A DNA stretch of 51,463 bases, taken from Lentisphaerae bacterium RIFOXYA12_64_32 (GTDB lineage: Bacteria; Verrucomicrobiota; Lentisphaeria; Oligosphaerales; YB12-FULL-65-16). Below, piece after piece: positions 43,101 to 51,408 of the stretch. The translations under genes were made by a program, and so were the position numbers. The notes below the pieces were generated by a model that was not told where the DNA came from, ran no database searches, and was given only the letters and a program-made list of their open reading frames with translations. Numbering within the stretch: the stretch's first letter is position 1; each line of letters opens with the position of its first letter. The stretch covers positions 1 to 51,463 of the forward strand of contig MHBL01000283.1 in assembly GCA_001803235.1 (NCBI GenBank). The letters are read 5' to 3'.

Positions 43101-44076
43101 CTACATTCTGGGCGACGACGACGTCGGCACGCTGCTCGAGTATGCGAAGAAGGGCGGGTTCGTCTATCTCTCCGGCGACTGTGCCTTCACGCCGGACCGC
43201 GAGGAAACGCGCCGCGACGTTCTGAGCCGGTTGTGTGGCGTCGAGCCCAGCAGCCGGCGGTTCGCGGACGTGCGCTTCAGCGCCATCCCTCCCGTTCCAG
43301 CGACAGCCGTGGGCGCGCTTCCGGCGTTTGACGCCTACCCGACATACGAGCTGAATGCCGTCAGCGCAACCGTGTTGCGCCAGGCCGGGAACGTGCCGCT
43401 GGTCTGCGAAAACCGCATCGGCAAGGGCGCGGTGTGGTTCATCAACGACCCGCTCGAACTGCATCTGACCGAGGCGGAGTTGATCCCGATCTATGCGGAT
43501 GTCGCGGCGCGGGCGGGGGTGAAACCGTTGCTTGAAACCAGCCCCGATTCCGGGTTGATCGCGCTGGGTGCGCGAACGGAGAAGCACGGCGAACTGACCG
43601 TGGTCCTGAACGACGGGACGACGGACCAGAAGGTGACGCTCGGAAACGTCGAACTGGCGTGCCCGGCAGGCGCGCAGGTTGCGGTCTTCCGCGCGGAGTC
43701 CGGCAAGATTGTTGCCCTGGCTCTGGCCGGGGCGGCGTCGATTGACGGCACCCCGTTCCAGGCCGGCACGGGACACCTGCTGCTGACGGCATTGGACGGC
43801 AATGACGTGCGCAAGTCAGAGGCGATCCTGGCGCTGCCGTTGAGCCAGGGACAGATGGACTTGGTCGGTGTTGACGGCACTTTGACCGCAGAGGTCGGGG
43901 AAGTGACGGATGGGCACTGGACCTGTCTTGAACGTGTGGCGCAGGTTCGGGGCTTCGCAGTGGACGATCTCCGCGCGACCGGTATGTTCCTGCTGACGCG
44001 GCCCGGTGCGGCCGGGAAGTGGGCGGAAGCGATTGAACAGATGACCTTGGCGCCGGAGAAGATGGACGAGCTGTGA
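40135..44076 (+). CDS. Giant secreted glycoside hydrolase with two GATase-like domains
   Basis: The product has 1313 residues. ATG 40135 opens a signal peptide (MSSNLVRFLAACVWVEACAA) and has AAAGGGG about 10 nt upstream. Residues ~35-130 are a glutamine-amidotransferase-like domain (LLVLPYGPSLPDAATESV; GGGDFVSVGGYAFD). Residues ~150-300 form a carbohydrate-binding-like sandwich (GLAPGQSYAATCWIRTERV). The barrel (~540-910) has YDVSNEITI (Glu698) and VVGEFGRTSHPG (Glu839), fitting a GH42-like clan-A retaining enzyme. A second GATase-like domain follows (KAIVFPLAYILGDDD), as in the trimerisation domain of GH42. It is a paralogue of the 1472-residue protein but with a different domain order. Confidence 0.82.
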   Translation: MSSNLVRFLAACVWVEACAAAEPAQPGQIPDAAGVRRIAVFADAEAPKLTAGCADPARLAELLRTPQRQITLLDTAQLADPKQLSPALFDLLVLPYGPSLPDAATESVRAFLKGGGDFVSVGGYAFDHLYGKNVSPDLELLTAPGMEEPGALEHWTSDQAIAQAADMSPVGRAIVQDGPHGGVSCLRLQVPDALPKAWYNINQQVTGLAPGQSYAATCWIRTERVHDGFAYLAVSFHDAAGKRLSFVQDARQDTCGTLGWRRAQCRFTVPPNTAFVRVVGNLYGYGTAYFDDFSLKWFDGGGFNTHFGKVGDQLHFREDQVGVFDASYRLERAVACETSPDQRIVTADGALQGPLQGFAAVGMTSANDAVGPVPRARWTSLVQTRDGYGRLAGSVLGVTHNFKGTFKHSLWAYAGLENINLFDGSHPAYDQALQQVVEHLLTGVFLHSPEPEFMLYRPGERIASHVNLCNAGRDSLDLRVVAELVAGGKNLTVQDVTRCLAAGQDEPLVFEMVCPDGLNDLVCELRYRLFLGEREVDTVRTGFFVPNGKETEGFPLSFRDSYFRAGGRPMMLFGVNQTGVMFGPDYENPLTWMKDYGRCRDFGFNVWRVLHVSAFADPAGYRFGTLKIDTPPERLLRRMDAVFELAQHFKIVPMPCWYDTRGGATVSDSDLELQAGFARRYGERYRKLSGMLYDVSNEITIDYADQPDLHRDFRAFLTTKYGNDEALRAAWGDPTASLAAAKYEKPPAEWVSRKGHDIEVFRLYVMERWLAPSINAVRETGDTHPVTTENYVWKLPAGDPFESRRLLTFANMHHYGDWQPGYARFFERRMQGRGHVVGEFGRTSHPGQVSFGNYCPEPEALVYFRRATFLNAGLGAAGMFVWDMKDMRGSGFPYGVHYHSELVPKKVGFLFRDLAFFFRRFAPEFKAEDLWFVVPDQFLLGGGQNDFQTRLYSALTALTKTNVQFSLIRQYELARVLKEKPKAIVFPLAYILGDDDVGTLLEYAKKGGFVYLSGDCAFTPDREETRRDVLSRLCGVEPSSRRFADVRFSAIPPVPATAVGALPAFDAYPTYELNAVSATVLRQAGNVPLVCENRIGKGAVWFINDPLELHLTEAELIPIYADVAARAGVKPLLETSPDSGLIALGARTEKHGELTVVLNDGTTDQKVTLGNVELACPAGAQVAVFRAESGKIVALALAGAASIDGTPFQAGTGHLLLTALDGNDVRKSEAILALPLSQGQMDLVGVDGTLTAEVGEVTDGHWTCLERVAQVRGFAVDDLRATGMFLLTRPGAAGKWAEAIEQMTLAPEKMDEL

Positions 44077-44202
44077 GCGCAGGTGGCGGACACGGAAGAA
44101 GCGACGGCAGCGGGATTTGCGTCGAAGTCGTTGAAGTCGGTTGGCGTCGACTGGCGTCGCGGAGATTGTTGAATCGGAACGGTCTGCAACAGGAGGCACT
44201 CC

Positions 44203-44928
44203 ATGGCAAGGGTTCATGATGTGCGTGTGAGGGCAGGGCGGGTGGGGTGCGGCCGGCCGGCCTTCACTCTGATCGAACTTCTGGTCGTCATTGCGATCAT
44301 CGCAATTCTGGCCAGCATGCTGCTGCCGTCACTGAACCAGGCCAAGGCGCGGTCAAAGAGCGTGGTGTGCCTGAACGCACTGAAGCAGTTGTCGGTGTCG
44401 CTGATGTCATACTCCGGCGATCAGGACGACTACCTGGTGCCGTCGTTGACCAACGAACCGACGAATTCGTACCGGTTGTATTGGCATGAGCGGCTCGTCA
44501 ACAACAACTATGCGGACCAGACCATGTTCCACTGTCCCGAGATGCCGGAGAACCTCAACTGGCCGTGGTGCCCTCAGTATGGCGTCAATGACGACCTCGA
44601 AGTGGGTCTCCCGCTGGGTGGGAGTCGCAGAATTTCGCAGGCCCCGAATGCGTCGACCAAGATGCACGTACTGGACACGTGGCGGAATACCGCTACGGAC
44701 CTGGCTGACGTTACCCAAGGCTTCTGGCGTATCTGTTTCTTCGCCGGCGCACACGCCAACACGAACTACGGGCGCCCCGCCGGTCGTCACTCGCGAAAGA
44801 CCAACGTCCTCTGGCTTGATGGGCATACCAGCGATGTCGTGATCTACAACCCTGCGAACCCGTTCACGCAAGCACCGTTCACGGAAGACGCTGCCGGGTA
44901 CAAGTATTGGCACTGGAACATCAACTGA
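44203..44928 (+). CDS. Type IV pseudopilin with H-X9-DG signature
   Basis: The product has 241 residues from ATG 44203. The prepilin N-terminus is textbook: AFTLIELLVVIAIIAILASM with Glu5 after the processing site, here after a basic leader of about 20 residues. Near the C-terminus His-Ser-Arg-Lys-Thr-Asn-Val-Leu-Trp-Leu-Asp-Gly gives exactly nine residues between His and Asp-Gly, the mark of the prepilin-type H-X9-DG family abundant in Lentisphaerota, Verrucomicrobiota and Planctomycetota. It sits between two giant hydrolase genes on the same strand. It may display or collect polysaccharide at the cell surface; this is inference, and no pilus motor genes are in the window. Confidence 0.88.
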   Translation: MARVHDVRVRAGRVGCGRPAFTLIELLVVIAIIAILASMLLPSLNQAKARSKSVVCLNALKQLSVSLMSYSGDQDDYLVPSLTNEPTNSYRLYWHERLVNNNYADQTMFHCPEMPENLNWPWCPQYGVNDDLEVGLPLGGSRRISQAPNASTKMHVLDTWRNTATDLADVTQGFWRICFFAGAHANTNYGRPAGRHSRKTNVLWLDGHTSDVVIYNPANPFTQAPFTEDAAGYKYWHWNIN

Positions 44929-45120
44929 GGAGAGGTTGCGTTCGGCGCCAACAGGCAACAGGCGAATGAGTGTTCAGTGTTCGGTGTTCGGGGACGCCTC
45001 CCATCGACACCCGTCCCACAAGCCACGGGGTCTGAACCAACGATCGACAAACCGGAACAGGTGTCAAACGGAGATCAGGACTCGACATCCGGGGGGACTG
45101 TGCCTGCTCCTGCCTGCGCC

Positions 45121-45169
45121 CCTGAACCCTGAACCCTGAACCCTGAACCCTGAACCCTGAACCCTGAAC
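45121..45169 (+). repeat. Seven perfect tandem copies of CCTGAAC
   Basis: Seven uninterrupted heptamers, ending 13 nt before the GGAGG of the 1472-residue hydrolase gene. A weaker inverted set (GTTCAGT, GTTCGGT, GTTCGGG) lies ~150 bp upstream at 44968-44989, so the two could pair. Heptamer tracts may change length by strand slippage. Confidence 0.9.
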
Positions 45170-45195
45170 AATCACGATCCGACGGAGGAATGGGT

Positions 45196-48100
45196 ATGCG
45201 CGGTCTTGCCATGTTCCTGGTGCTGTCGATGCCTGGTGCCGTTGCGAACGCCGCGTCGCCGAACCTGCTTGAGAACAGCGGGTTCGAGTTTTTCAGTGTC
45301 CGGGGCAAGACGGCGGACGGTTGGGGCGGTTCGGCGCCGAATGGCGGGACGTTCGACGTGGACACAGCGGTGTTCCACTCCGGCGCTGCGGCGTTGCGGT
45401 TCGTGGTCCCGGACAGTGTGCCGGTGAGCTGGCACACGATGCAGCGCGGCGCGGGACCGCTGAAGCGCGGTGCGACGTACACCTTGAGCGGCTGGGTCCG
45501 GACCGAGAACGTGCGCGACGGTGTCGGTGCGTACCTGTCTTTGAGCTTCTTCGATGGCGCCGATAAGCGACTGGCGTTCAACGATTCGCCGTCCAAGCTG
45601 ACCGGGACGACCGATTGGACGCGCATTACCGCGACCGGACAGATTCCGGACGGGGCCTCGGAGATGCGTGTGCTTCCGGTCTTGCACGGGCACGGGACGG
45701 TGTGGTTCGACGATCTGCAGGTCGAGGAGGGGAGTGCCGCTACCGACTACCAGCCTGCTGCCGCCGACGCTGAGCGCAAGGTGAAGGATGAAGCCGATGC
45801 CGGCGTGGCCGTTGAGTGGCTCAAAGGCCTGCCGGCGCGTCCTGTCGGGCACGCGCGTATCGCGGTGCTCGACATGGCCGTCACGCCTGCGGACTTCGCT
45901 CCCGTCGCGCCGGACACTGCGTCGCGGGCCTGTCCGTCGTCGGTGCCGGCGCTGGTCACGGCGCTGAGTGCGGCCGGCCATGCGGCGTTCGCCGTTAGCC
46001 CCGAGCAACTCGCGAACACGCACTTCCTCGACCCGGCGCAGATCGACGTGTTGGTGATCCCGTCCGGGGATCTGTTTCCAATTCCGGCACATGCGGCGTT
46101 GGTCGAGTATCTGCGGAGCGGCGGTGCGTTCGTGTCCATGGGCGGGTACGCGTTCGACCGGCCGGTGGTCGGAGTGGATGGGAAATGGTCTGACCCGGGC
46201 GCGCTGCCGATCCCTGACGCACCCACGACGGCCGTGTTCGGCGCGGGGCTCGAGGGCTGGAAGCCGAGCACCGACCGGCCGGAACCGCCGGTGCTGCAGG
46301 CCATCGAGGGGCCGGGCGGCGCTACCGGGTTCGAACTGTCCACACCGAACCTGATCGGTTGGGACACGGTCATCTCGCCTCCGGTGGCGGGGACGCTGCC
46401 GGCGGACTGGTCCGTGCTGCGGTTCTGGGCGAAAGGCGACGCGCAGACACCGTCCATGTGGATCGAGTGGAGCGAGACGGACGGGTCGCGCTGGCACAAG
46501 GCGATTCGACTGGGAACGGAGTGGACGGAGTACAAGGTGCCGGCGGGCGAACTGACGTATTGGCAGGACAACCCGAGTGTCGGACGTGGTGGGACGGGTG
46601 ACCGGTTCCGACCTGTGCAGGCGAGCCGGTTCCAGTTCGGCGTCGCCGGGGACGTTGCGGAGAAGGGGCGCTCGCACCGTGTGTTGATTTCCGGGTTGAG
46701 TGTGCAGGCCGATCCGCTCGCAGCGCTGCGCGTGACGGCGCCGCATATCAACACGCGCTGGGCCAGGATCCGCGACGCGCTGTGGCCGGAGCCGGAGCAG
46801 ATCGGGGTGTTCGATTCGGCGTTTACGCTGGACCGGGTCGCCAGCACGCGTGCCGCAGCGGGGCAGGCGGTGGTTGCGGAGTTCGCACTGAATGCGCCGC
46901 TGGCGGGTTACTCGGCAACGGCCATGCTCGGTCTGAACGGGCACGGGTTCGGCCCAAACCGCGCACGTTGGCTGCCGTTGCTTGATTGCGTCGATGCGTT
47001 CGACCGGCCGCGCGGGCACGCCGGCGCCATGGTGCACCACTTTTCCGGCACGTACACCGGCTCGTCGTGGGCGGTGTTCGGCGTCACGAACCATGATCTG
47101 TTCGCGGCCGGTTCTCCGGCGCTCGACAAGGTGCTTGTCCCGGTGGTCGAGAGTCTGCTGCGGCGGCTGTACGTGCACGAGTCGGACACGAACTATGCCT
47201 GCTATCGGCCGGGCGAGAGCGTCACGTTCCGGACTCGCGTCAGCAACTACGGCCGTGAGGCGCAGCGGGCCGAAGTCCGGTTCGTCGTGACGGCGGACGG
47301 CGCGGCGGTGCCAGCGGCCACGCTCGCCAAGCCGATCGAACTCAATCCGGGCGACACCGTGACTGTTGAGAATCCGTGGCCCTTGCCCGAGGCGCCGTCC
47401 GATTTCTACCGCGTCAGCACGGAGTTGTGGCTGAACGGGGCGCGTATTGACGTCGAGGAGGGCGCGTTCGTGGTCTGGAGTGCGGCGGTCATCGAGCGCG
47501 GGCCACGGTTCGCCAAGGACGGGACGCGGTTCCTGGTCGACGGGCGGCCGCAGTTCCTCATGGGCTGCCAGACCTACTGGGGCCAGAACGGATCGGTGAC
47601 CGCGCGCTGTCCGCTCGGGTTCGACCGCGACTACCGGCAGATGCGCGATTCGGGGTTGCGCTGGACACGCTGCTTCGTGCCGTTCAAGACCGAGGAGGAC
47701 AAGCGCATCAGCGACGCCATGGTGCAACTCGCGCAGAAGTACGGGATCGTGTTCTACCATACGCCGAACCTGCACAACACGGCGGCCCCGGCAGAGTTGG
47801 CCGAACAGGCGAAGACGGCACGCGAGATCGCAGCACGCTACCGCGATGTGCCGGGAATGGCCGTGGACATCTGCAACGAGCCGGCGTTCACGCCGGACGA
47901 GGCCAGCCTGGTCACGGCGTTCGGCAAGCCGGGCAAGGCCAAGGGTGACTGGCAGGACGCGGACGTCACGGCATTCTGGTGGTGCATGACGAACTCGCAG
48001 CGTGCCTGGGCGAGCGTGAACTGCGCGGCGTTTCACGCCGACGATCCGGCGCGACTGGTTTCAGTCGGCTGGAGCCAGGGCTGGGTGCCGATGAAGGACC

Positions 48101-49614
48101 CGATCATTGCGTCGCTGGACCTGGACTTCACTGACCGCCACTACTACGGCAAGCCGGGGCCGTTCGATGCGGAGGTGCGCGATATCGACCTGCGCGGGCT
48201 GGGCAAGCCGTTCATTCTCGGCGAGTTCGGCGCCAAGGACCACCCGACATTCAAGGCGGCGGACCCGTGGGGCATGGGCGACGACCACGAGTCGTTCGAC
48301 CGGCGCTTCCTGTACCAGGTGCACCACGCGTTCGGCATGGGCGCGGCGTTGGTCTCATCCTGGCACTGGCGTGACCCGATGGAAGGTGTCTTCCCCTGCG
48401 GCATTGTGCACCAGACCAACGTGCCGCGACCGACCGCTCTGCTGTACCGCGCCATGGCTCTGACGTTCGGGAAACTGAATAGGGCGTCCGTAATCCCGCA
48501 AGTCTACGTGTTATTGCCGGATTCGAGCCGTCAGAGCGGGAAGCGTGACGACCTGATCCGCGCGTTCCACCGTGCCAGCGACCTGCTGGTGTCATGCCGC
48601 GTGGACTTCGGACTGCTGCCGGACAGCGCCCTGGACCGACTGCCGGTCGAGGCCAAGGCTTTGGTCTACCCGGTGCCGTTCGACCCGAGTGACGAGGTGA
48701 TCGAGCGCCTGACCACGTTTGCCGAGGCCGGCGGTGCCGTGTACATCTCGGGCGACATCTCCTACGATGCGCAGCGGCAACTGACGAAACGCGACCGGCT
48801 GCGCCGGTTGTGTGGTGTTGAGGTGGACGGGGAACCCACTGCGCTGCCGTTCGGGTTACCGCCGGTCGCCGGGACACTGGTTCCGGCCGCGGGCAGTGGT
48901 CTGGTTGCGGGCGAAGTGCGCCCCCTGCTGCGCTTGAAACTGGCGGGCGCCGAGGCGCTCGGCACGTGCGGCGCCGCGCCGGTCGTGACCCGGTATCGGC
49001 TCGGGAAAGGGCAGGTGTGGTTCAACGTCGACCCGGTTGAGTTGGTGTTGCAGGAGATCGCGCCGCACCAGCGCGCCCTGTATCAAGCGTTCCTCAATGC
49101 CGCCGGCACGCCGGGTGTGGCAGTCACACCGGACAACCCGGACTTGCGGGTGTTCCGCGTCCCCGGTGAGGACGCCGACGGGTGGGTGCTCCAGAACGGC
49201 GGGGCCGCCGTTGAAGCAGCCGTGGGCGGATTCACTGTCGAACTGCCCGCCGATGGGTATGCGTTCCTTCTGGTCGGCAAGGACGGCGGGTTGCGCGCGG
49301 TCGAGGCGCAGGGCGCCGTGAAGCGCGAGGGCAGGGAACTGGTTCGGGTCGCCGGTCACGCGTTCGTTGTGGCGAGCGACGATGCGGATCTGACCACGGC
49401 GCGTGAGATCACGGTGATGCCGATGACCCCGGGTGAGGTGCGTATCGCGGTTGCGGGGGCGGGCCCGGCGCAGGCGGAGATGGGCGAGGTGCGCGATGGC
49501 GCGTGGCGCTGCCTGGCGCAGGTGGCCGTGACGCAGGGCGACGGGCAGTTGGTGATTCCGGTGGCCGCGGAGTGCTGCCGCGAAATGATCCGCGTTGCCG
49601 CGCCGGCGAAATAG
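45196..49614 (+). CDS. Giant secreted glycoside hydrolase, paralogue of the 1313-residue enzyme
   Basis: The product has 1472 residues. The second ATG (45196) is chosen because GGAGG lies 7 nt before it, while the first (45190) is only one base from that site. A signal peptide covers ~1-20. Residues ~22-180 are a carbohydrate-binding-like sandwich (NLLENSGFEFFS; RGATYTLSGWVRTENV). Residues ~200-320 are a GATase-like domain (DVLVIPSGDLFPIPAHAALV; GGAFVSMGGYAFDR). Further sandwiches follow, and then the barrel with VDICNEPAF (Glu895) and ILGEFGAKDHP (Glu1010) as catalytic pair. A second GATase-like domain follows (KALVYPVPFDPSDEV). The binding and GATase-like domains are in the opposite order to those of the 1313-residue enzyme. 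The polysaccharide target is unknown. Confidence 0.82.
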   Translation: MRGLAMFLVLSMPGAVANAASPNLLENSGFEFFSVRGKTADGWGGSAPNGGTFDVDTAVFHSGAAALRFVVPDSVPVSWHTMQRGAGPLKRGATYTLSGWVRTENVRDGVGAYLSLSFFDGADKRLAFNDSPSKLTGTTDWTRITATGQIPDGASEMRVLPVLHGHGTVWFDDLQVEEGSAATDYQPAAADAERKVKDEADAGVAVEWLKGLPARPVGHARIAVLDMAVTPADFAPVAPDTASRACPSSVPALVTALSAAGHAAFAVSPEQLANTHFLDPAQIDVLVIPSGDLFPIPAHAALVEYLRSGGAFVSMGGYAFDRPVVGVDGKWSDPGALPIPDAPTTAVFGAGLEGWKPSTDRPEPPVLQAIEGPGGATGFELSTPNLIGWDTVISPPVAGTLPADWSVLRFWAKGDAQTPSMWIEWSETDGSRWHKAIRLGTEWTEYKVPAGELTYWQDNPSVGRGGTGDRFRPVQASRFQFGVAGDVAEKGRSHRVLISGLSVQADPLAALRVTAPHINTRWARIRDALWPEPEQIGVFDSAFTLDRVASTRAAAGQAVVAEFALNAPLAGYSATAMLGLNGHGFGPNRARWLPLLDCVDAFDRPRGHAGAMVHHFSGTYTGSSWAVFGVTNHDLFAAGSPALDKVLVPVVESLLRRLYVHESDTNYACYRPGESVTFRTRVSNYGREAQRAEVRFVVTADGAAVPAATLAKPIELNPGDTVTVENPWPLPEAPSDFYRVSTELWLNGARIDVEEGAFVVWSAAVIERGPRFAKDGTRFLVDGRPQFLMGCQTYWGQNGSVTARCPLGFDRDYRQMRDSGLRWTRCFVPFKTEEDKRISDAMVQLAQKYGIVFYHTPNLHNTAAPAELAEQAKTAREIAARYRDVPGMAVDICNEPAFTPDEASLVTAFGKPGKAKGDWQDADVTAFWWCMTNSQRAWASVNCAAFHADDPARLVSVGWSQGWVPMKDPIIASLDLDFTDRHYYGKPGPFDAEVRDIDLRGLGKPFILGEFGAKDHPTFKAADPWGMGDDHESFDRRFLYQVHHAFGMGAALVSSWHWRDPMEGVFPCGIVHQTNVPRPTALLYRAMALTFGKLNRASVIPQVYVLLPDSSRQSGKRDDLIRAFHRASDLLVSCRVDFGLLPDSALDRLPVEAKALVYPVPFDPSDEVIERLTTFAEAGGAVYISGDISYDAQRQLTKRDRLRRLCGVEVDGEPTALPFGLPPVAGTLVPAAGSGLVAGEVRPLLRLKLAGAEALGTCGAAPVVTRYRLGKGQVWFNVDPVELVLQEIAPHQRALYQAFLNAAGTPGVAVTPDNPDLRVFRVPGEDADGWVLQNGGAAVEAAVGGFTVELPADGYAFLLVGKDGGLRAVEAQGAVKREGRELVRVAGHAFVVASDDADLTTAREITVMPMTPGEVRIAVAGAGPAQAEMGEVRDGAWRCLAQVAVTQGDGQLVIPVAAECCREMIRVAAPAK

Positions 49615-49663
49615 GTGACGGGGCGTTCAATCCAACGCCGCGTTACACCCCGTCGTTGGAGAG

Positions 49664-49692
49664 TTCACGATCGCGCGATGGCGTGATATAGT
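49664..49692 (+). promoter_or_regulatory. Putative promoter of the DUF4432 gene
   Basis: TTCACG, a 17 nt spacer and TATAGT. The spacer begins with the perfect palindrome ATCGCGCGAT (49670-49679), which could be a regulator site. Confidence 0.45.
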
Positions 49693-49768
49693 TTGCGAGT
49701 ATGGAAGAGCGAGGACAATTCCGGGTTTGCGTGAAGCGACGGCAATAGACAAACGTGTGGAGGTTACC

Positions 49769-50971
49769 ATGAGCCACCCAGCGTCGTGGAAGTTGACCGA
49801 CGTCGACGAGCGTATCTCTCTGGACTCGTTCGAACTGAACTCCGGGGAGGGCGCGACACGCCCCGGCACGGGGTGGTCCATCCGCAAGCAGACACTGCAC
49901 GGCGGTCTGTGCGAGGGCGTCGACTTGATCGAGATCGACAATGGCCGGTTCCGGTTCTCGGTGGTGCCGACGCGCGGTATGGGGTTGTGGAAGGGCGAGT
50001 GCGACGGGTGTGCGGTGGGCTGGAACTCGCCGGTTAGAGGCCCGGTCAACCCGAAGTACGTCAGCATTCTGGACCGGGGCGGGCTCGGCTGGTTGCAGGG
50101 GTTTGACGAGTGCGTAGTCCGCTGCGGGTTGGAGTCGAACGGGCCGCCGGTCAAGGACGTGGTCCCGGACAACAACGGTAACGCGATGGAGATCCCGCTG
50201 ACGTTGCACGGTCGCATCGCCAACCTGCCGGCGCACAAGGTGGAGGTCCAGGTCAATCAGGACGAGGACCTTCCGGAACTGGCCGTTGTCGGCGAGGTGG
50301 ATGAGAGCATGCTGTTCTTCCCGCAACTGCGTCTGGTCTCAAGGATTTCCACCGTTGCCGGGTCCAATGCGGTGACGATCGAGGACGAGATCATCAACCT
50401 GAAAGGCGGCGAGGCCGAACTCGAACTGTTGTATCACTGCAATTTCGGCGCGCCGTTCCTCGAGAAGGGCAGCCGCCTGGTGGCCCCCATCGTCGAGGTG
50501 GCGCCGCGCGACGCTCGTGCCGTGGAAGGCGTGGACACGTACAACGTCTACGCTGGGCCGGTCTCGGGGTATGTGGAGCAGTGCTACTTCTATGCACTGA
50601 AGGCCGCCGCGGACGGCACAACGCTGACCTTGCTGCGGAATGCAGCCGGAGACAAGGGCATCGTGGTGCGGTTCAACACGCGCGAGTTGCCGTGCTTCAC
50701 TCAGTGGAAGAACACCGTTGGGCTCAATGAGGGGTACGTCACCGGGCTTGAGCCGGGCATCAACTTCCCGAACGCCAAAGGTTTCGAGCGCGAGCAGAAG
50801 CGCGTGGTGAAACTGGCCCCGGGCGCCAGTTACCGCGTCAGGCTTGTGCTGGAAGTCTGCGGTTCCGCCGACGCCGTGCATGCCGCCGAAGACGAGATCC
50901 GGAAGTTGCAGGGCAAGAAGAAGCCGGTCGTCCACGCCAAACCGATCGCCAAGTTCTCGCCGGCGAAATAG
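49769..50971 (+). CDS. DUF4432 / aldose-1-epimerase-like protein
   Basis: The product has 400 residues. ATG 49769 has GTGGAGG upstream. The sequence shows the galactose-mutarotase-like beta-supersandwich of the DUF4432 family: FRFSVVPTRGMGLWKGE, LTLHGRIANLPAH (histidine in the active-site position), ELLYHCNFGAPFLEKGS and FTQWKNTVGLNEGYVTGLEPG. Such proteins interconvert sugar anomers, often in uptake or catabolic operons. No signal peptide, so it is cytoplasmic. It ends the glycosidase cluster and probably prepares the released sugar for the next enzyme; the sugar is unknown. A lysine-rich tail closes the protein. Confidence 0.85.
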   Translation: MSHPASWKLTDVDERISLDSFELNSGEGATRPGTGWSIRKQTLHGGLCEGVDLIEIDNGRFRFSVVPTRGMGLWKGECDGCAVGWNSPVRGPVNPKYVSILDRGGLGWLQGFDECVVRCGLESNGPPVKDVVPDNNGNAMEIPLTLHGRIANLPAHKVEVQVNQDEDLPELAVVGEVDESMLFFPQLRLVSRISTVAGSNAVTIEDEIINLKGGEAELELLYHCNFGAPFLEKGSRLVAPIVEVAPRDARAVEGVDTYNVYAGPVSGYVEQCYFYALKAAADGTTLTLLRNAAGDKGIVVRFNTRELPCFTQWKNTVGLNEGYVTGLEPGINFPNAKGFEREQKRVVKLAPGASYRVRLVLEVCGSADAVHAAEDEIRKLQGKKKPVVHAKPIAKFSPAK

Positions 50972-51172
50972 CGCCCCTGCGCCGCGGGGCCAGACCAGGC
51001 ACGAGGAGGTGTTTCGGTATTGGCGAGGTAGCCTTACTCGCACCTTCCAACCGGCTGCTCTTTCGCGGAGTTCTGGGCGTTGCGGGGGCGCCTGTCGTGT
51101 TTGGCTTGTGGTGAACACGTCGATTCCAGAGGGGCGAGCACTCCCCAATCGTCCCGACACACGGGCCACGCC

Positions 51173-51250
51173 ATGTGGAGTGCGGCGGCAGAGTCCCGCC
51201 ACGGCGGCCGGGACGGCACCGCCGCTTGGGCTGGAGTGTGTCGCGCGGCA
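51173..51250. repeat. Palindromic dispersed repeat, half copy C
   Basis: It begins with TGTGGAGTGCGGCGGCAGAG and continues to ACCGCCGCTTGGGCTGGAGTG, matching the right arm of copy A read on the other strand. The second arm is missing; the sequence then runs into unrelated DNA. Confidence 0.65.
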
Positions 51251-51408
51251 CCTGCGTGCTTGTCGCCTTGGGATCGCGCCGCCTGCGCCCAGTCCGGCTG
51301 GGCGTTCCGGGATGGAGTTGGGTGCTGCGTCCCGAGGCTAACAGAAAAATCACAAAACAGCACTTGCAGCTAACGGCCACCGAGGGGTCTGCGTAATGGA
51401 AGCGACTA

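Noticed and set aside
40906..43776. Very long open frame on the strand opposite the 1313-residue hydrolase (similar ones at 45172-48036, 25933-28242, 8394-9947 and 701-2278)
   Set aside because: They lie exactly antisense to well-supported genes, are rich in Arg, His, Gln and Pro, show no domain motif or leader, and are expected in GC-rich DNA with strong third-position bias.
36785..49614. Bacteroidota-type polysaccharide utilisation locus
   Set aside because: No SusC/SusD pair or TonB-dependent receptor is encoded in the window.
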